Below are positions 7,024 to 13,545 of a stretch of 25,405 nucleotides of DNA, one piece after another; positions within the stretch are counted from its first letter, which is position 1; each line of letters begins with the position of its first letter. The position numbers and the translations under genes were made by a program. This stretch comes from Porphyromonadaceae bacterium UBA7176 (lineage in GTDB: Bacteria > Bacteroidota > Bacteroidia > Bacteroidales > Muribaculaceae), in the NCBI GenBank assembly GCA_002491245.1, contig DKVO01000040.1, positions 15,579 to 40,983 on the forward strand, given 5' to 3'. A model generated the notes under the pieces. That model was given only the letters and a program-made list of their open reading frames with translations. It had not been told where the DNA came from and did not search any database.

Positions 7024-8369
7024 GCCACGATATCGTCGGGCATCACCTTGACGCGGACCTCGGTGATGCGATGGTCGGTGATTTCGAGAATAAGGAAACG
7101 GCAACGGCCGTAGACAAGCGGCTCCTTGTCTTTCGGAAAATCACCTTTGATTGCCAGCAACATACCGGCCAAGGTTTCGGCATCTTCTGTCACTTCCTCG
7201 TAGTCCTCGTCGTTGAGACCGGTGATGCGGAAGAAGTCGGTCAGCGGCGTGCGACCTTCAAAGACGTAGGTGTCGTCGCGCAGTCGTTTGTATGTGGTGT
7301 CGGGTTCGTCGTATTCATCGTCGATGTCGCCCACGATTTCTTCGAGCACATCCTCGAGAGTGACCAGACCTTGGGTGCCTCCGAATTCGTCGACCACGAC
7401 AGCCATATGCAGTTTGAGCTTGCGGAAATCTTCGAGCAGGTCGTCGATCTGTCGGGCCTCGGGCACGAAGTATGCTGTCCTGAGCAGTTTGGTCCAGTCG
7501 AGGTCGTTTGCCTCTGGTTTGCCGATATAAGGCAACAGATCGCGAGAGTAAAGTATGCCTTTGATATTGTCCTGAGTGTCTTCGTAGACCGGCAGACGCG
7601 AGTATCCGCTTTCGAGAACGATCTTCATCACTTCATCAAAGCTCAGGCGCATGTCGAGGTCGGTTATCTCCACTCGCGGAGTCATGATTTCAGCTGCAGT
7701 TGTGTCGCCGAACCTGAGGATGCCTTCGAGCATCTGCTTGTCGTCGGTGCCCTCGGTGATTTCGAGTGCACGTGAGAGCTCGTCGGTGCTGATGTCGTTT
7801 GTCTGTTTGGTGACAACTTTGCGTACTATTGTGCCCGATTTCACAAGGATTTTCGACATCGGGCTCATGATTTTGTATATAACCGACAGGGCCGGCTCGG
7901 CAAACTTTGCCCAGGCAGCATTATAGTTGCTCGAATACAATTTGGGTATTATCTCGCCGAAGAGCAGGATGAGGAAAGTGAGTATCACAGTCTGCAACAC
8001 GAAACTCCACACCGCGCTCATGCCCGAGAATACCGGACCGAGGGCATAATTGCAGAGTACTACGATTGTGACGTTGACGAGGTTGTTTGCAATCAGTATG
8101 GTTGCCAGCAGACGCTGGGGGTCGGCAAGCAGTTTGCGGACTCCCTCGCCGCAGGCATCCTTGTCGAGTTCGTCGCATTGCTGCTCGGTGAGCGAGAAAA
8201 AAGCCATCTCGCTGCCGCTGACAAAGCCCGATATGAACAGGCACAGCAAGGCGAGTACAAGTGCCGTTATCTGCCCCGGACCGAAAGTCTGCATATCCAA
8301 GGCGATGAAAGAAGGTATATTAAGCAGTAAACTGAGCGGCTCTGTAGCCGGCAAAGGGTCTATATCCAT
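7020..8369 (-). CDS. gldE: GldE-like membrane protein with CBS pair (HlyC/CorC family)
   Basis: This 449-residue protein has a DUF21 membrane domain (about residues 33-190, beginning with the typical SGSEMAFFSL at 51-60). A tandem CBS domain pair runs from about 225 to 350, with EIMTPRVEITDLD and SRLPVYEDTQDNIKGILY. A C-terminal CorC_HlyC domain occupies about 365-449. The motif DEFGGTQGLVTLEDVLEEIVG lies at the end of the CBS pair. CorC-type proteins are linked to Mg2+ or Co2+ efflux. The GldE subfamily accompanies GldD, as here, where the stop overlaps the GldD start by four bases. The start at 8369 is about 15 bases past the predicted transcription start. The sequence fits GldE mainly by gene context. 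A general hemolysin-like transporter is the alternative label. Confidence 0.85.
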   Translation of the reverse strand: MDIDPLPATEPLSLLLNIPSFIALDMQTFGPGQITALVLALLCLFISGFVSGSEMAFFSLTEQQCDELDKDACGEGVRKLLADPQRLLATILIANNLVNVTIVVLCNYALGPVFSGMSAVWSFVLQTVILTFLILLFGEIIPKLYSSNYNAAWAKFAEPALSVIYKIMSPMSKILVKSGTIVRKVVTKQTNDISTDELSRALEITEGTDDKQMLEGILRFGDTTAAEIMTPRVEITDLDMRLSFDEVMKIVLESGYSRLPVYEDTQDNIKGILYSRDLLPYIGKPEANDLDWTKLLRTAYFVPEARQIDDLLEDFRKLKLHMAVVVDEFGGTQGLVTLEDVLEEIVGDIDDEYDEPDTTYKRLRDDTYVFEGRTPLTDFFRITGLNDEDYEEVTEDAETLAGMLLAIKGDFPKDKEPLVYGRCRFLILEITDHRITEVRVKVMPDDIVA

Positions 8370-8390
8370 GTCTTGTTTTGATTGTGACTA

Positions 8391-8422
8391 CAAAGGTACG
8401 AATAAGTCGAGAGCAAAGCAAA
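8391..8422 (-). promoter_or_regulatory. promoter of the gldE-gldD-PPTase operon
   Basis: On the minus strand TACCTTTG (8391-8398) is preceded by a 20-base spacer and TTTG (8419-8422). The TTTG lies inside the left arm of the perfect palindrome at 8405-8444, so a stem there would cover the -33 element. The geometry relative to the start codon matches the trmD promoter. Confidence 0.82.
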
Positions 8423-8444
8423 TAAATTTGCTTTGCTCTCGACT
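8405..8444. repeat. perfect 19-bp inverted repeat, repeated promoter element copy 2 and likely mdh terminator
   Basis: The left arm 8405-8423 and right arm 8426-8444 are exact reverse complements, with only AA between them. The left arm belongs to the 33 bases shared with 3274-3306. The palindrome starts about 20 bases beyond the mdh stop codon, so on the minus strand it could end mdh transcription. The next operon's promoter emerges from the same sequence. There is no long T-run after the stem, so termination is plausible rather than certain. Confidence 0.88.
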
Positions 8445-8464
8445 GTTCACGCTTTATGCCTCTG

Positions 8465-9466
8465 TCAATCTATGTTTGGATTGAGGCTGTGCCATTGTGC
8501 GATAGGGGGCAGGATGCCCATTTCGATCACTTCGTCGCGGAGGGTGCACAGGTGGCGGTAACTTTCGTCGAGTTCCTGCTGCTCTTTGGCCGTGCCGGCG
8601 ACTTCTGTGAAGTGTGTTCCGGTAGAATCTACGGTCGTTTCCATCGCCATCATGATATGGCTGTACTTGCCGTTGTCGACATATGTGCCGACAGGCCAAC
8701 GGAATGGTTTGCCGCCCATAGCTGCTGCTATCATTTCTATCGAGAGGTAGGCCGGGCTCTGGAACGAGGAGCGGCCGCGAAGCTCGATGATGTGTTTGCC
8801 GCCTTGGATTACACGGCCCTTGATTGCTTCCCATTCGCCGTCGGGGAGTTCTGCTGTACCGATTATGTCGGTAAGAGGTCTGCCGTCGACGGTTGTGGTG
8901 GAGGCGAAGACGGCCATCTGCTCGCCATGACCGCCGTAGGTGCGAGCGTTGACCACCTTGTCGGGGCAAATGTTGAAGTGTTTCGACAATTCATAGCGCA
9001 GTCGGGTGCTGTCGAGAGCGGCGAGGGTTGATACCTGCGAGGGTTTGAGGCCGGAGTAGAGCAGGGTGATAAGGCCTGTGATGTCGGCAGGATTGAAAAT
9101 CACCACTACATGCTTGACATCGGGGCAGTATTTACGCACGTTTTTGCCAAATTCTTCGGCTATGGCGGCATTACCTTTGAGGAGGTCTTCGCGCGTCATG
9201 CCGGCCTTGCGTGCGGCTCCACCCGACGACACGATATATTTCGCGCCCGAGAAAGCTTTCTCCACATCGGAGGTGAAGCAGAGGTTGACACCCTCGAATG
9301 CGCAGGCATACAACTCCTCTGCCACGCCCTCGAGAGCCGGGGCATAGGGATCGTAAATAGTAATGTTGGGGGTCAGATGCATCATCATGGCTGTCTGGGC
9401 CATGTTTGAGCCTATCATGCCGGCTGCACCGACGATGAGCAGCTTGTCGTTACTTAGAAATTCCAT
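8465..9466 (-). CDS. mdh: malate dehydrogenase
   Basis: Mdh interconverts malate and oxaloacetate with NAD(H) in the cytoplasm. In Bacteroidales it serves the reductive branch toward fumarate and succinate. The 333-residue protein has the nucleotide-binding GAAGMIGS (13-20) and the substrate arginines in the AARKAGMTREDLL loop (R86 and R92). It also has N126 in FNPAD, the D152/R155 pair in ALDSTRLR and the catalytic histidine H180 in YGGHG. The start was placed at MEFLSNDKLL (ATG at 9466-9464). A start at 9511 would add 15 residues lacking family character and would read through a strong hairpin. It stands alone between the pnuT terminator and the palindrome at 8405-8444. I see no convincing TAnnTTTG box in its short upstream region. 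Confidence 0.95.
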   Translation of the reverse strand: MEFLSNDKLLIVGAAGMIGSNMAQTAMMMHLTPNITIYDPYAPALEGVAEELYACAFEGVNLCFTSDVEKAFSGAKYIVSSGGAARKAGMTREDLLKGNAAIAEEFGKNVRKYCPDVKHVVVIFNPADITGLITLLYSGLKPSQVSTLAALDSTRLRYELSKHFNICPDKVVNARTYGGHGEQMAVFASTTTVDGRPLTDIIGTAELPDGEWEAIKGRVIQGGKHIIELRGRSSFQSPAYLSIEMIAAAMGGKPFRWPVGTYVDNGKYSHIMMAMETTVDSTGTHFTEVAGTAKEQQELDESYRHLCTLRDEVIEMGILPPIAQWHSLNPNID

Positions 9467-9506
9467 GTATGTATGATATTTGTGTTTTTGTAGGGTTCTT
9501 AAGTAC

Positions 9507-9549
9507 AACAATCACGGAAAGCATAGGTTGATGCTCTTCCGTGATTGTT
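9507..9549 (-). terminator. hairpin after pnuT, likely transcription terminator
   Basis: AACAATCACGGAA (9507-9519) pairs exactly with TTCCGTGATTGTT (9537-9549). An inner AGCAT/ATGCT stem (9520-9524 and 9531-9535) continues it across a one-base bulge, closing a six-base loop. It lies between the pnuT stop and the mdh start, both on the minus strand. The following bases are only moderately U-rich. It may also process or protect the 5' end of mdh mRNA. Confidence 0.7.
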
Positions 9550-9570
9550 TGTTTAAAAAACTGAAATTTC

Positions 9571-10149
9571 TTACTTTTTATCCTGCGATTTCATCAGTCT
9601 CAGCCATTTGCGGTAGCCAAATATGGCAATGACGGTGTAGATTGAGTAGAGCACAGGGTAGAAGACAAGCCCTTTGTAGGCGTATAGACCGACACACACG
9701 ATGTCGACCAGCATCCATGCCAACCACTGCTCCGCGAATTTTCGTGCCAGCATCCATGTCGCCACAATCGACAGGGCAGTGGTGAATGCATCGGTTACAG
9801 GTACGGTTGAATCGGTGTAATTACCAAGAAACCAAGCCAGCAAAGCCCATATTGCTCCGAGCGCTCCGAGTGCGGTACACCATGCCCAAAGAGGTGTATG
9901 GGTGATAGGCTGTGGCTTCTTGGCCTTGCGTAAACCTCCCGTCCGCCACACTGCATAGCCGTAGACAGCCATGACCAGATAGTAGATGTTGATACCGAAG
10001 TCAGCGTAGATACCTTTTGAAAAGTATATCCACATCGATATTGCCGGCATGACCATAGAGGCCAGCCAAACACGGGCATCGGCGTGGTACTCCCACCAGA
10101 GGTAGAGCAGCCCTACGCTAAATCCGAGTATTTCGAGAAAATGGTCCAT
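9571..10149 (-). CDS. pnuT: PnuC-family transporter, probable thiamin transporter PnuT
   Basis: This 192-residue polytopic inner-membrane protein of the PnuC family has a compact bundle of about seven hydrophobic segments. Family-like stretches are GLLYLWWEYHADARVW near the N-terminus, YYLVMAVYGYAVWR at about 57-70, and a C-terminal segment with YPVLYSIYTVIAIFGYRKW. PnuC homologues move vitamin substrates by facilitated diffusion, trapped by phosphorylation. The specificity is taken from context: it follows the riboswitch-controlled TonB receptor by 25 bases, as in known Bacteroidetes thiamin uptake operons. A thiamin pyrophosphokinase gene often found next in such operons is absent. A hairpin and mdh follow instead. 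Nicotinamide riboside is the alternative substrate if the operon link is misleading. Confidence 0.85.
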   Translation of the reverse strand: MDHFLEILGFSVGLLYLWWEYHADARVWLASMVMPAISMWIYFSKGIYADFGINIYYLVMAVYGYAVWRTGGLRKAKKPQPITHTPLWAWCTALGALGAIWALLAWFLGNYTDSTVPVTDAFTTALSIVATWMLARKFAEQWLAWMLVDIVCVGLYAYKGLVFYPVLYSIYTVIAIFGYRKWLRLMKSQDKK

Positions 10150-10174
10150 TGCTTACGGGAGGGGTGTGGTTGCG

Positions 10175-12403
10175 TCAGAAGCTCACGGCGATGTTGGCCA
10201 TCACGTGTGTCGGAGCCTGAGCGGCATATCCGGCATAGCGGTAGATGACTTTTTCTCCGCCGTCGACATAATAACCGGCGCCGCAGTAGCCGTTGTTGAA
10301 GTATTTTTCGTTGAAGAGGTTGTATATCGAGAAGCCCAGGCGGAGGCTTTTGCAGGCGCGTAGCTTCTTGAATGTATAGCCGAGATGCAGGTCGGTGACA
10401 AAGTAGGCGTCGAGCACGGTGTCTTCGGTCTTGGCATTATTCATATATTGCTTCCCGACGTAGTGGCTGGCGAGTTGGGCTTCGAAACCTGCAACTTTGA
10501 AGTTGAAGGCGTTGTTGAGGATAAAGCCGGGAGAGAAGGCTATGGGGGTGTCGCCTCGGTCAAATGCAATTGGGTTTGTCCACTCGTCCTCATAGATGTA
10601 TTCGGTAAAGTTTTTGATGCGGTTGCGCGACAAGGTGGCGTTGATATCCCAGTCGAACCAATTGCACGGACGCAGTGCACCCTGCAGTTCTATGCCCATG
10701 CGGTATGATGACGGTGTGTTGACACTGAGGGCATTGCCGGTATCGGAGAGTTGGCCGGTGACGACGAGCTGGTCTTTGTAGTCCATGTAGTAGAGATTGA
10801 TGCCGGCGCTGAAGAAACGGCTATCGTATGTGTAGCCGAGTTCGTAGTCGAAGAGCCTTTCAGCCTCCGGACGATGGTTGGGGTCGCCGTCGGTGAAATT
10901 GTCGCGGACAGGTTCTTTATGTGCCACACTCCACGATGCGAATGCCCGGTGGCCACCATTGCGGTAGTTGAGCCCGACCTTGGGATTGAAGAAGTCCCAT
11001 CGGCGGTTGACATCAAGAGCCATCGGTGCGCCCGAATTCCAGTCGTAGTTGTCGCTGGCTCCATCGATAGTATAGTGTATATGACGGTACTGGAGGTCTG
11101 CGAAAGCCGAGAACTCACGGCTGATGTCGTAGTTGGCACGCCCATAGAAGTTTGAGTCGAACTTTTTGCCGGTATTGCGGTAGTATTCCTGCATGGGGTC
11201 GATCGGGCCAACGTAATTGCGCACCCAGGCAACCTGCCCGTAGTGCTTGCCGTGGAAGTAGTTGGCGGCTCCTCCGAGTGTCACATCCCAGCGTCCGTAT
11301 TCGTAATTGAAAGACACCATGCCTCCACCGAAACCGTTGTCGTTCTTTTTGAGTCGGATAAGATCGGATTTTTTAACCTCCTCACCATCTTCACCGATGA
11401 AATTCGACAGTCCGTATTCTACAAGAGTCCTTTTTGTCTTGTATTGGTTGTAATAGCCGAAGTCGTCGGTATAGTGGAGGGCTGCATGCATCCGCCACTT
11501 GTCGCCGAGTACTTGCGACAGGTGCACCTGGAAGTGATGTTGGGTAAAGAAGTCTTTTTGGTCTTTATAGTATGCCGTATTGCCTTTGCTGTCTGTATAC
11601 TCTCCGCATGGATTGTAGCGGCGCCCGTATTTCTCCATGTCTTCCTTCGAGGCATAGTCCCAGGCCATGTAAGTCTCTTCCTTGCCGCCAAAGACGATGA
11701 AGCGCAGCATCGTGCCGGCGTTCTGGTATGCAGCCTGGGTGAAATAGCTCCATAGTTTCGATGAGGCGCGGTCGATGTATCCGTCCGATCCCATATGGCT
11801 TATGCGTGCGTCGAAGCTCCAGTGGTCTCCGAGCAGGCCTGAACCGATGCGCAGGGTCTCGCGGTTTGTGTTGTACATGCCGTATGCACCCGATATTTCG
11901 GCGTAGGAATCATGTGAGGGGGCATCGGTGAGCATGTTGACGCTTGCACCGAATGCACCGGCTCCGTTTACACTTGTGCCGGCACCGCGCTGTATCTGTA
12001 CGTCGCGCAACGACGAAGCCAGGTCGGGCATATTGACCCAGTACACGTTGTGACTCTCGGAATTGTTGATAGGGATACCGTTGGCGGTGATGTTTATGCG
12101 CGAGCCATCGGTGCCGCGCACGCGCATCGAGGTATATCCCATGCCTGCACCGGCGTCGGATGTCGTTATCACCGACGGTGTCATCCGCAGGAGATACGGA
12201 AGGTCGCGGCCGTCGTTGAAGCTTTCGAGCTCGGCTTTTTTGACGTTTGTGAATGCTACGGGAGTTTTGTCTGTGGCACGGTTGGCTACCACTTCGATTT
12301 GCTTCAACACCACTGCGGTGTCGGCATCGGCCTGCGCATATGCAGGCACGGAAGCGCATACAGCTATTGCTGTAGCGCCTGCGGAAAGAAGTACTTTCTT
12401 CAT
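10175..12403 (-). CDS. TonB-dependent outer-membrane receptor, predicted thiamin uptake
   Basis: This is a 742-residue outer-membrane receptor. A signal peptide (MKKVLLSAGATAIAVCASVPAYAQA) is followed by a TonB-box-like VVLKQIEVVANRA. The plug domain runs to about residue 165, with LPYLLRMTPSVITTSD, SMRVRGTDGSRINITANGIP and VQIQRGAGTSVNGAGAFGASV. The remainder is the 22-strand-type barrel, ending in the terminal phenylalanine of MANIAVSF. The gene sits 8-9 bases downstream of a TPP riboswitch and upstream of pnuT, so thiamin or a phosphorylated form is the predicted ligand. It lacks the long N-terminal carboxypeptidase-like extension of SusC proteins and has no SusD partner. Uptake would need the ExbB/ExbD/TonB energy system, one set of which is encoded at 15014-16862. 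Confidence 0.95.
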   Translation of the reverse strand: MKKVLLSAGATAIAVCASVPAYAQADADTAVVLKQIEVVANRATDKTPVAFTNVKKAELESFNDGRDLPYLLRMTPSVITTSDAGAGMGYTSMRVRGTDGSRINITANGIPINNSESHNVYWVNMPDLASSLRDVQIQRGAGTSVNGAGAFGASVNMLTDAPSHDSYAEISGAYGMYNTNRETLRIGSGLLGDHWSFDARISHMGSDGYIDRASSKLWSYFTQAAYQNAGTMLRFIVFGGKEETYMAWDYASKEDMEKYGRRYNPCGEYTDSKGNTAYYKDQKDFFTQHHFQVHLSQVLGDKWRMHAALHYTDDFGYYNQYKTKRTLVEYGLSNFIGEDGEEVKKSDLIRLKKNDNGFGGGMVSFNYEYGRWDVTLGGAANYFHGKHYGQVAWVRNYVGPIDPMQEYYRNTGKKFDSNFYGRANYDISREFSAFADLQYRHIHYTIDGASDNYDWNSGAPMALDVNRRWDFFNPKVGLNYRNGGHRAFASWSVAHKEPVRDNFTDGDPNHRPEAERLFDYELGYTYDSRFFSAGINLYYMDYKDQLVVTGQLSDTGNALSVNTPSSYRMGIELQGALRPCNWFDWDINATLSRNRIKNFTEYIYEDEWTNPIAFDRGDTPIAFSPGFILNNAFNFKVAGFEAQLASHYVGKQYMNNAKTEDTVLDAYFVTDLHLGYTFKKLRACKSLRLGFSIYNLFNEKYFNNGYCGAGYYVDGGEKVIYRYAGYAAQAPTHVMANIAVSF

Positions 12404-12411
12404 CGCTATTT

Positions 12412-12490
12412 TTCTCTACGCCGGTATTACCCGGATCAGGTTCAAAGGGTATAATCTCAGCCTTGGCCTTTGGGCCAGGGGGCACCCCTA
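12412..12490 (-). promoter_or_regulatory. TPP (thiamin pyrophosphate) riboswitch, THI element
   Basis: The minus strand carries the conserved THI core in order: GGGGTGCC near 12489, GGCTGAGA with TATACCC, TTGAACCTGATC, then GGGTAATACC and GCGTAG ending near 12414. These are the bases forming the pyrimidine- and pyrophosphate-binding helices of this class. A CCCTGGCC...GGCCAAGG variable stem lies between the first two blocks. The 3' end is about 8 bases from the receptor start codon. No separate terminator hairpin fits between, so control is more likely at translation initiation. Confidence 0.97.
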
Positions 12491-12516
12491 AATATGTTAA
12501 TTATCTCTTTCGGCGG

Positions 12517-12524
12517 CAAAGTTA
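12517..12524 (-). promoter_or_regulatory. -7 box for the thiamin uptake operon
   Basis: TAACTTTG on the minus strand matches TAnnTTTG and would start transcription about 25 bases before the riboswitch core. I find no TTTG at the expected distance upstream. The upstream element is therefore missing or degenerate. Confidence 0.6.
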
Positions 12525-12546
12525 CGAAATTTTTCCTGATAATTCG

Positions 12547-12583
12547 TATTTTTGCCATCATGAAACAAAAATCGATATCCTGA
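12547..12583 (+). other. -7 box followed by a 7-codon ORF resembling the start of the SDR gene
   Basis: TATTTTTG (12547-12554) matches the -7 box and is followed within six bases by ATG at 12560. The reading frame encodes only MKQKSIS before a TGA (12581-12583). The same codons, slightly changed, open the SDR gene at 12788 (MEQKSIF). The 13 bases CAAAAATCGATAT are identical at 12566-12578 and 12794-12806. It may be a remnant of a duplication, or a leaderless leader peptide. Expression is unproven. Confidence 0.5.
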
Positions 12584-12618
12584 GCCAAAGTCGATTGGCC
12601 GGATGAAGTTTTTTGTAA

Positions 12619-12703
12619 ATCGGCTCAAAACAATGCTTTATAAAGTAAATATCAGCTCAATTTGAGCCGATTGTTCGGCGTTTTTGTGTAATTTTGAGCC
12701 GAT
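12619..12703 (+). promoter_or_regulatory. three copies of TTTGAGCCGAT, operator-like cluster upstream of the SDR gene
   Basis: TTTGAGCCGAT occurs directly at 12661-12671 and 12693-12703 and in reverse orientation at 12619-12629. Start-to-start spacings are 42 and 32 bases, close to four and three helical turns, so all copies would lie on nearly one face of the helix. The third copy overlaps TAATTTTG (12689-12696), a good -7 box. The second overlaps the region where the upstream promoter element would be. This is the layout expected for a cooperatively bound regulator. No regulator gene is adjacent. Confidence 0.6.
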
Positions 12704-12763
12704 AACTGATGAGATATGACACCGATAATAGAAATTCTTCAATTTTTATTTGCGGTCAAGACA

Positions 12764-12784
12764 TATTTTTGATTCAAATTTGAA
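12764..12784 (+). promoter_or_regulatory. second -7 box and 12-bp palindrome just ahead of the SDR start
   Basis: TATTTTTG (12764-12771) matches the -7 consensus. It is followed by the perfect palindrome TTCAAATTTGAA (12773-12784), three bases before the SDR ATG at 12788. A start from this box would give a leader of about ten bases. The palindrome could bind a regulator or be chance in an A+T-rich stretch. No well-placed TTTG lies about 20 bases upstream. Confidence 0.45.
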
Positions 12785-12787
12785 GCG

Positions 12788-13543
12788 ATGGAGCAAAAAT
12801 CGATATTCATCACCGGTGGCAGCATGGGAATAGGTGCCGCTGCTGTGCGTAAATTTATAGCAGAGGGTTGGCGCGTGGCTTTCGCTGATATCTCCGACTC
12901 CGACGGCCGGGCTCTTGCTGAGGCGACCGGTGCTCTCTTTTTTCATGCCGACACTCGCAATTCTGCGGAGGTAAAAGCAGCAGTCGCTGCCGCCGTCACG
13001 GCATTCGGTGGTTTGACGAGTGTGTTCTGCAACGCCGGTATCCACCGCCGCAACACTATGCTCGATACCTCTGAAGAGGAGTTCGACCTTGTGGTGAAGA
13101 CCAATATCTACGGTACATTCCATACCCTCAAGGCCGCTGTTCCGCATATTATAGCTTCCGGTGGCGGTTCGGTGGTTATAAATGCTTCCGACCAGTCGAC
13201 CATCGGTAAACGGGCATCATTTGCCTATGGCTTGACAAAGGGTGCGCTCGGGCAGATTGTAAAGAGCCTCTCGCTCGACCTTCTTCCCAAGGGAGTGAGA
13301 GTCAATGCTGTATGCCCCGGCACTGTGCACACTCCTCTGGTCGACAGACTCTTCGAGAAAGTCGAAGCCGAGGGTGGTGCAACATTCGATGAGCTGTGGC
13401 GAGCTGAAAACGCCGACTATCCGCGTGGTTATGCCGGCAAACCCGAAGAGGTTGCCGATCTTGTCTATTTCCTCGCATCCGACAGTGCATCGTTCTGCTC
13501 CGGAGGCCTTTACTTAATCGACGGTGGCCTCTCCGCCGGATAA
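12788..13543 (+). CDS. short-chain dehydrogenase/reductase (SDR), substrate unknown
   Basis: This 251-residue classical SDR is an NAD(P)-dependent oxidoreductase acting on an alcohol, sugar or ketone. It has the Rossmann glycine motif TGGSMGIG (9-16) and NAG (82-84). The catalytic set is N106, a serine in NASDQS (134 or 137), Y147 and K151 in YGLTK. Asp34 at the end of the second strand (AFADI) usually means NAD(H) rather than NADP(H). The C-terminus SGGLYLIDGGLSAG is typical. The polytopic membrane protein gene begins two bases after its stop, so the two form a unit. The upstream region holds repeated operator-like sites, which suggests substrate-dependent control. Sugar or uronate dehydrogenases and 3-oxoacyl reductases share these motifs, so I give no specific name. 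Confidence 0.93.
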   Translation: MEQKSIFITGGSMGIGAAAVRKFIAEGWRVAFADISDSDGRALAEATGALFFHADTRNSAEVKAAVAAAVTAFGGLTSVFCNAGIHRRNTMLDTSEEEFDLVVKTNIYGTFHTLKAAVPHIIASGGGSVVINASDQSTIGKRASFAYGLTKGALGQIVKSLSLDLLPKGVRVNAVCPGTVHTPLVDRLFEKVEAEGGATFDELWRAENADYPRGYAGKPEEVADLVYFLASDSASFCSGGLYLIDGGLSAG

Positions 13544-13545
13544 AT

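Noticed and set aside
7024..7104. Longer start for the GldD-like lipoprotein
   Set aside because: It overlaps gldE by 85 bases and buries the lipoprotein signal. The ATG at 7023 gives a clean ATGA overlap and a proper lipobox.
9467..9511. Longer mdh start adding 15 residues (ATG at 9511)
   Set aside because: The added residues are not typical of the enzyme and would be encoded through the pnuT terminator hairpin. The start at 9466 gives the usual N-terminus.
11243..11755. Plus-strand frame of 170 codons inside the TonB receptor gene
   Set aside because: It is a shadow of the receptor's barrel coding region with no independent promoter or domain.
12773..12784. TTCAAATTTGAA palindrome as a proven operator
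   Set aside because: A 12-base A+T-rich palindrome can occur by chance in this region. I list it only as part of the upstream region and do not claim binding.
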